NCBI GenBank assembly: GCA_022813625.1
Contig: JAKLMB010000016.1
Coordinates: 124,001 to 188,000 of the forward strand
Length of the DNA stretch: 64,000 nucleotides
Direction of reading: 5' to 3'
Origin: Aaosphaeria pasadenensis
Lineage: Eukaryota > Ascomycota > Dothideomycetes > Pleosporales
In this document: piece by piece, positions 58,182-64,000 of the stretch
Position numbering within the stretch: the stretch's first letter is position 1
How the letters are laid out: each line of letters begins with the position of its first letter
Notes under the pieces: generated by a model
Database searches by the model: none
What the model saw: the letters and a program-made list of their open reading frames with translations, nothing else
Told to the model about the DNA's origin: nothing
Made by a program: the position numbers and the translations under genes

Positions 58182-58756
58182 ATGTCTACAGGCGCGAAGA
58201 AACGCATCATGAAGGTAAGGGATCGTATGCTACTCCCGATAGGCATGGCAGTTGCTAAAGTGCACGACTAGGAGTACGCCGAGTGCGCTGCCGACACTCC
58301 TGCGGGCATGAAGATCATCTTCGACGAACAGAACATGACAAAGTGGGAGGTGCTCTTGGATGGCCCAGACCAATCCATCTATGCTGTAAGCTCTTGCACG
58401 CGCGCCCTGCCGCGAAATGCATGTCGCTAACGGCCTCGCAGGGTGGCCATTTCAAGCTCGAGATCACGTTCCCCAACGAATACCCATTTAAGCCGCCGGT
58501 TGTTAGTTTCAAGACCAAGATCTACCACCCCAATGTCAGCAATGATGATAAAGGATCCATGTGCTTGGGGTTGTTGCGTCCCGACGAGTGGAAGCCGCCG
58601 AACAAGGTCGTTTCGGTCCTTCGTTTGATCCAGACACTTTTGATCGAGCCGGATGTCGATGACTCCATCGAGCCATCGATTGCGAACGAGTACAAAGAGA
58701 ACCGCAAAGAGTTCGAAAAGAACGCCAAGGACTGGGTGAAGCGATACGCAAGATGA
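58182..58756 (+). CDS. E2 ubiquitin-conjugating enzyme
   Basis: 153-aa single-domain (class I) E2 that carries ubiquitin or a ubiquitin-like protein as a thioester from E1 to E3. Exons 58182..58214, 58272..58385 and 58442..58756. The UBC fold is complete: KKRIMKEYAECA helix, KWEVLLDGPDQSIYAGGHFKLEITFPNEYPFKPPVV, and IYHPNV with HPN at 78-80. The catalytic Cys is Cys90 in GSMCLGLL, followed by WKPPNKVVSVLRLIQTLL and the C-terminal helix EYKENRKEFEKNAKDW. The sequence between HPN and Cys and the C-terminus recall the UBE2L3/UbcH7 group more than Ubc4, but I do not assign a specific orthologue. Confidence 0.93.
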
Positions 58757-60929
58757 GCTTGATACAAACGACCTTAGCGTGTGGTCGACATGCCATTCTG
58801 TCGGCGAGAATCCAGGTCCCCTTCGGGTGCAATCTGGGTTCGCGGGACTCGGATACCCTTCTGGAACATGGAGTACGAGGGCACACGGACGGGTTACGGA
58901 AGGCATGCAAGACATGGGAGCTTGGATTGAGGGTGGTTTTCCGATCTTCACGGGACTAGCTGGGGATTCAGGTCATGGAAATCGGGTCTTATGGGAGTTA
59001 TCGGTGGTCAAGTGTCGTGTGAGGTAGATGGGTAGACTCAGTAGAAGAACATTTTGGGCCTGGAGGTTTTAACTTGCGATGATCATGTCGTCATGTCATC
59101 ACTGGCCATTGGGGCCTTCTACTCGACACGGAGAAATTAAAATGAAGCATCAAGATTCAAGGATCATCATGTCTCCTGGGGACAGCAAACTACGAATTCC
59201 ACAGTGACGTACAGAGAGGGTTGGTAACTTGGTATGCGGCCCAGATTGGCAGTGTGCATTGAGCGCAAAGCAGCAGCACCGCCGGAGGGCAGAGGAGGAA
59301 TCACCACAGTAAGCCTAATGAGGCCCAGTCAGCATCCCCTAGGCGTACCGAAGAGGATAGACTGCAGCCGTGTGCAGCGTGGCAGCCTGGACGAGTAGGT
59401 AGGGCAACCACCGAGCTCTCGCGGAAGCGCGTGTCGGGCGGAGCGCTCATCTCAACGAGTCAGAGATCTCGAACGGTTATTCCACTTTTTGCTTGTGATG
59501 GGACCCAAATCATATTCCTCGTAGTAGGACCAAGGTGGGTAAGGATTTTTTCTTCTTCTTGTCAAGGCATGGATGAAGCACTCTTTGGTTGTCTTGGATG
59601 TGGACACGGTCAGAAGCAACTAACTACTGCTTTGTGTGCAGTGTCGAAAAAGCAAACTCTCTTCCCCCCCTGAAACACTTTTCTTTCAATGCGCCGAGCA
59701 GCGCCAGGGGGTGATTTCGAACATGCGCGACCGAGGCATACCTAGACATTGATGAATCACATCATACGGAGTGCAAAATTATTATTACATGCAGAAGTGT
59801 GCGATTACTGTTCTGCAGAAAGAACCAGAGGGCAAGAAAAAGCAGGTGTGAAGGGCTGACAGTGAACGGCCTTTAAGATTGACAATTGGGGACACATGGG
59901 TGGTTTGGTTGACGGAGGATGGTCCGTTTGGAGGATCGGGAAATGAAATGGCGGAGAGTCAGGCTTGTAGAATCCCGGAAGGAGGAAGTTGGGAACTTGC
60001 AAGATTTGCTCGAAAGAGGCGCGATGGCTTGCGGGCTTGCTGGGCTTGCGACGGTTTTCGTATAATAATTGAAATCGTGATCAAACTTCAGGCGGGCGGG
60101 GGCCCTGGAACGTTCGAAATGGGTAAACCATCTACAGAGAGCAAGGAAGATTGGGAATAGTCAGTTGGAAGAAGTCGTCCGGAACGGTACGAGTAGTTGG
60201 AGTGGAATAGTAAGTGGAGTGGAGTGGACTCAGCATCCGTACCTAGTGGACTGGTAAATCTCCCGGATCAGCAGCACGCGGCGGACGCGTCTTTGTTTGT
60301 TTACCCGACCATGTTTACGGACTATTTTCTACAACAACAAAACAACAAAACGACCTCCAGCTTTGAAAAGACTTTTCTCGATTGAATAATAAGTCATCAA
60401 TTGAAGGGTTTACTAGTGGAGTAGCTCGATCAAACCAGAGAGGGAACAGAACAGCATCACTGCCTTAGGATGCTAAGGATGCTAAGGTGAGGAATTGATT
60501 TTTTGACAAGGCTGGCCAGATTGGAGAGGGGGGAGGGAGGGATTGGGCGGGTTACGGGTTGAGCACGGGGAAAAACAGCCAGCTGGGTCAGGCGGCGGAA
60601 CAGAAAACCGGCTACTGGAAATTACACATGGTCGGCTATGTACAAATCTATGAGAGACTACTCCGTACTGATGAGAGACTATGACTACTTGTATCATTAT
60701 GGCTTGGAAAGCGAGGAAAACGGAGATGCGGTTGGTTTGTGGTCGAGCCATCTGCCCAGATCAGATCGTTGGTCCCGTTATTTCCACCGGTTCTTGAATC
60801 TTCGGCCCCTTTCAGCCAAGATTTGTTGGTGGTTCATTCTTACTGTATTGCTACCGAGACGGAATACAGTGGGCGGAGTAGATACCTACAGGCTACAATG
60901 GTATTTTGGAGGAGTGGTGGAAGTTGGAT

Positions 60930-60964
60930 GGTGGAAGGTGGAAGGTGGAAGGTGGAAGGTGGAA
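60930..60964. repeat. (GGTGGAA)5 tandem repeat
   Basis: Five perfect 7-bp units. Confidence 0.95.
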
Positions 60965-61356
60965 GCTGGTAGGCTTGAGGCCGGTGGGCGGGAAGGGAAG
61001 GGGAGCGTTGTTAGCGGTATGCCAGGCTGAGAACCTTACAAGTACACGGCAGACCGAGTCCAGAGTTTGGTACACTTGAGACGCTTACATCTTTGATCAT
61101 AAATGGAAATGAGAATAACGACGATGAAGTGGTAAATGAAGTCTGCTAACGTGTATGTAGCGTGTTTACTATTTCGTAAAAAGATTGTTGTTTGTTTGTC
61201 ATTCTGTTGGTTTGTTGGCTGTTAGTTGGGAGTTGGTGAAGATTCTGAAGACAGCCCGACTATGGGTGGGTGGTGTCTCCTAACCAGATTCCCATAACTA
61301 ATTCTTTCCTCTCTTAGTGGTTGGTCACTGGTTGGTACCCGCTCACGTCCACTAAA

Positions 61357-61390
61357 CTCCTTCTCCTTCTCCTTCTCCTTCTCCTTCTCC
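61357..61390. repeat. CTCCTT hexamer tandem repeat
   Basis: Between five and six units of a pyrimidine hexamer. Confidence 0.9.
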
Positions 61391-61444
61391 GTGCCTTTGC
61401 CTGTGCCTGACCTGAACTCTGAACTGACCCTTGACCCTGCAACC

Positions 61445-61468
61445 CAAGTGCAAGTGCAAGTGCAAGTG
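61445..61468. repeat. (CAAGTG)4 tandem repeat
   Basis: Four perfect hexamer units. Confidence 0.95.
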
Positions 61469-61544
61469 TCTGTGCCTGTCCCTAGCTAAACCACTCCTGT
61501 AACACTTTCTTCTTTTTCTCCTTCAAGCTTCATCTTCATCGCGT

Positions 61545-61545
<1 letters not shown>

Positions 61546-61578
<33 letters not shown>
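61546..61578. repeat. CCATAAT heptamer repeat
   Basis: Four perfect units plus a partial fifth. Confidence 0.95.
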
Positions 61579-62450
61579 CCCGCGCCCATCCATCCATCCA
61601 TCCGTTCATTCTTCCACCGACGCGACACACATGCCTGCCGATGCACAAACCTGCTGATTCGGCTCTCTTACCCACCTATACCCAACCCTACCCTACTAGT
61701 AACTACCCAGCATAATATCATAATACCTTGGCTTCCCTCCCAATTCATCGTCGCCTACTGAGACAGGCGCTGCTCCTTCTTTCCCTCCTGCCCACCCCCC
61801 CCCCGTCTTCAGGTCACGACTCACCTCAAGGCTCAAGGCTCAAGGCTCACATTCATTTCACCTAATTCCACTCCTTCTCATTAATTACTACATACCTACT
61901 ATCTCCTACACTCTCTTACCAACTTACCACCACTACTCACTTAATTCCGTCGGCTTCGTCTTTCGTCCCCGACGTCCTCTCCTTTAGACCCTCAATCAAC
62001 ATCACTTGCGCAGAACTCACGAGAACGGTAGTGTGGAGTTGCAACACTTCACTCGTTTCGCCAATTTTTAGCCGCCTACTTCCACCTTCTCCGACGTCAA
62101 ATCCGACTCTACCACCTCCACCTATTTTCAACCACCCTACCCTTCACCACGGTGTCCGACCTATCTCCAGGCCACAACTAATGTTGAAACAAATAATACA
62201 ACTAAAGCGCGTTGCCCCATACTATACCCCTTCTCCAGCTTGCGTATCAGTCCGCAACAACTGCAGCTTCACCACCTAGCACAGAATCCACACAAAGCAA
62301 TGTCAACGGCCAGAATAAGCGCTCTCGATCTATCCCCTGTCCCTCTCGACTGAACGACAGGATTCCCTCTCTTCGCCCTTTTCTCTCTGTAGAGTTGTTC
62401 AGACTTGCAACCCAAAATCCTCGGCTACCGTCGCCGCCGACGCGTTCGCC

Positions 62451-64000
62451 ATGGCTGAACCAATATCGAGATCAGCTACACCAGGGACCGTAGTCGACGC
62501 TGAGATCAACGCCGTCTACGAGCCTGGTGCCAAACGAAAGACTCAATACGTACCTTACCGTCCTACAGGTTCTGACTACACACCTCCCGCCTCTCCACAA
62601 CCGTCCTCCACCTCCAACCCGAATGTTCCCACCGTCCCCAAGAAAGGCTTTCGTTCGAAACCACCCGCCAGCCTGCAGATGGACACGACGGTGACTCCTG
62701 CCTACGAACGTCCCATGTACAGTCCATCGCCCACTTCGAGCCCTCCTCCTCTGGCGCCTCTTCCCTCCCCTCATTTCTCTTCACGCCAGCGAGCACCGTC
62801 CCTTCTCCGCATGACCGCAGTATCCTCCCCTCTCAACGAAGGCTTCCCACGCGCAGAACAGCCAATGGGTTCTCCAACGTTTGCCCCGTCGATGCTGCGT
62901 CAAGGCAGTGGCCCAATCCCCACCAGCGACCCTCGAACCATATTCAATCCCCTCGCAAGCAATCCGGTGACGGAGGATACAATTTCAAGCCCACAGTCAA
63001 GACCTAGAGGAATGACAAGCACATCACAGCAGGACTTCGTGCCCCATCCACCGCTCCGGTCGGCAACCTCGATACCCGATTACGGCCAGTACCGCGCCTC
63101 GGGAAGATCAGTACCATCGAGTGCGTACAGGCCAGACCGTGGTGGTGCCAATTGGTCTCACAACGATTATTATCCGCCCCCACGACACTTCCGTGGCGAA
63201 GAACCTAGAGCTAGCTTCAGGAGTGGCTGGACGAATGCCTCGTCAAGTTTCGTCGACGCGAGCGGCACGGAGCGCAGCAGTATGGCTACGGGAAGGAGCT
63301 CCATTGCTAGCGATAATCGTATCAGTGTGGCCTCGGCCCTGATCGAGCATTCTGTTGAGCATGATGACACCCGGGAGAATTCGCGGTCCTCCCTTCTGCC
63401 TGACGACGACGATGCTGTCGGAGATTTGATTGATGCGTATTGTTATGACGACGATGATGATGATGACGCACTTGGGGATGGCTACTCGGGCTCGCCCGAG
63501 CTGGATTCGTCTATCATGGATACTTCAGATCTAGAGGCCCCGGATCTCTCTCGATCATACTCTCATGGCGGGTCGTCACACCTTGCCTCGGAACCCATCG
63601 CAACACCTGGCTCACCAGAGCGGATGGCTCGGCCCCTTTCCTATGTCGAGGACCGCGGTACCGTGGGGGCTACGGACAGATATACTGCCGTGGGTCCTTA
63701 CGACACCATGGGTGATGACAGACGCGCAAGTTCCTTCTATGGACGCAACAGCTACAGTCCTCAAATATCACCAATCGTCCATAAAGAGTCTGACGAGCTA
63801 CTGCCAACCCTCAAGCCGTTGAGTCCACTCCAGCTCACCCACGACCCAAGCGAAGCAAATACTTCTGCCGACAGCCAAACACAGGCCTGGCCCTCGCGAG
63901 GTGACAGCATCCCCAATTCACCTAAACCCAACGATTCTGCGCTTCCTCTGCCCGAGAAGGACGGGATGCGAAGCATTCATAATGAATTGATGGATCTGCC
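62451..64000 (+). CDS. large disordered S/P-rich protein, 3' end cut by the window
   Basis: The frame from the ATG at 62451 stays open to the window edge (516 full codons) with no stop. The start MAEPISRSATPGTVVDAEIN is followed by KTQYVPYRPTGSDYTPPASP and long S/P/T-rich disorder with SP and TP phosphosite-like motifs. An acidic stretch holds a run of aspartates near residue 335 (YDDDDDDDALGD). The visible end, LPLPEKDGMRSIHNELMDL, looks like the start of a folded or helical domain lying beyond the window. Long disordered N-termini of this kind occur on fungal signalling and polarity proteins. No catalytic domain is visible, so I assign no function. Confidence 0.7.
   Translation, partial: MAEPISRSATPGTVVDAEINAVYEPGAKRKTQYVPYRPTGSDYTPPASPQPSSTSNPNVPTVPKKGFRSKPPASLQMDTTVTPAYERPMYSPSPTSSPPPLAPLPSPHFSSRQRAPSLLRMTAVSSPLNEGFPRAEQPMGSPTFAPSMLRQGSGPIPTSDPRTIFNPLASNPVTEDTISSPQSRPRGMTSTSQQDFVPHPPLRSATSIPDYGQYRASGRSVPSSAYRPDRGGANWSHNDYYPPPRHFRGEEPRASFRSGWTNASSSFVDASGTERSSMATGRSSIASDNRISVASALIEHSVEHDDTRENSRSSLLPDDDDAVGDLIDAYCYDDDDDDDALGDGYSGSPELDSSIMDTSDLEAPDLSRSYSHGGSSHLASEPIATPGSPERMARPLSYVEDRGTVGATDRYTAVGPYDTMGDDRRASSFYGRNSYSPQISPIVHKESDELLPTLKPLSPLQLTHDPSEANTSADSQTQAWPSRGDSIPNSPKPNDSALPLPEKDGMRSIHNELMDL

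Larger units (their letters stand above)
58757..62450. other. 3.7-kb intergenic and leader, rich in short tandem repeats
   Basis: No gene is recognised in 58757-61300. From 61.3 kb the DNA becomes C/T-rich with several different short tandem repeats, and it probably forms the promoter and leader of the next gene. Small upstream frames beginning with ATG occur at 62181-62278 and 62300-62353. A TACTCCGTA motif lies at 60659-60667. Confidence 0.5.

Noticed and set aside
60930..61578. Regularly spaced short repeats considered as a CRISPR-like array
   Set aside because: The units are 6-7 bp direct tandem repeats without spacers, in a eukaryotic genome; ordinary microsatellites.

Overview
This is a nuclear segment of a filamentous ascomycete (Pezizomycotina). 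The evidence is short spliceosomal introns (mostly 40-170 bp, GT..AG, many with CTAAC/CTGAC-like branch sites), clear fungal orthologues (ERG25, PAF1, ARP8, a kapC-type bZIP, CYC3, YIP1, BCS1, eIF3 subunit l), a pol III tRNA gene with an intron, and intergenic DNA rich in TACCTAGGTA- and TACTCCGTA-type motifs. I cannot fix the class; Dothideomycetes or Eurotiomycetes are the likeliest. No bacterial, viral or intact transposon genes were recognised.

Layout. 0.3-7 kb: three minus-strand housekeeping genes, sterol C-4 methyl oxidase (ERG25), the PAF1 transcription-elongation subunit, and the INO80 subunit ARP8. 7.8 kb: an intron-containing tRNA-Ala(CGC). 7.9-15.3 kb: a gene-poor stretch with no believable gene and several microsatellites. 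15.4-28.7 kb: a kapC-like bZIP factor (+), then on the minus strand cytochrome c heme lyase, a Yip1 Golgi protein and an F-box/zinc protein, then a plus-strand Ufd1-domain protein with zinc fingers. 29.5-37 kb: an OPT oligopeptide transporter, a DEDDh exonuclease-like gene broken by one in-frame TAG, and a BCS1-type AAA ATPase, all minus. 37.5-46.6 kb: plus-strand genes for an RRM protein, an EthD protein, a nitrilase-family hydrolase, eIF3l, a coiled-coil protein with a 7-nt microexon, and a small putatively myristoylated protein. 46.9-54.1 kb: a nucleolar-type basic/acidic protein (-), a small type I membrane protein (+), a COX14-like protein (-), a DUF2458 protein (+), and a repeat-bearing GPI/cell-surface protein (+). 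55.3-64 kb: a BTB/POZ protein (-), an E2 ubiquitin-conjugating enzyme (+), 3.7 kb of repeat-rich noncoding DNA, and the 5' part of a large disordered protein cut by the window edge.

No biosynthetic or defence cluster is visible; the genes are mostly unlinked core functions. Three products touch ubiquitin chemistry (F-box, Ufd1-domain, E2) and three touch mitochondria (CYC3, BCS1-like, COX14-like), but their scatter does not suggest an operational cluster. The points most worth a second look are the exonuclease gene with one nonsense codon between intact catalytic motifs, the obligatory 7-nt microexon, the F-box gene whose zinc-binding C-terminus depends on one splice choice, and the gene-poor 7.9-15.3 kb block.

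Exon boundaries were assigned by hand from splice signals, reading phase and recalled family conservation. No alignment or transcript data were available.
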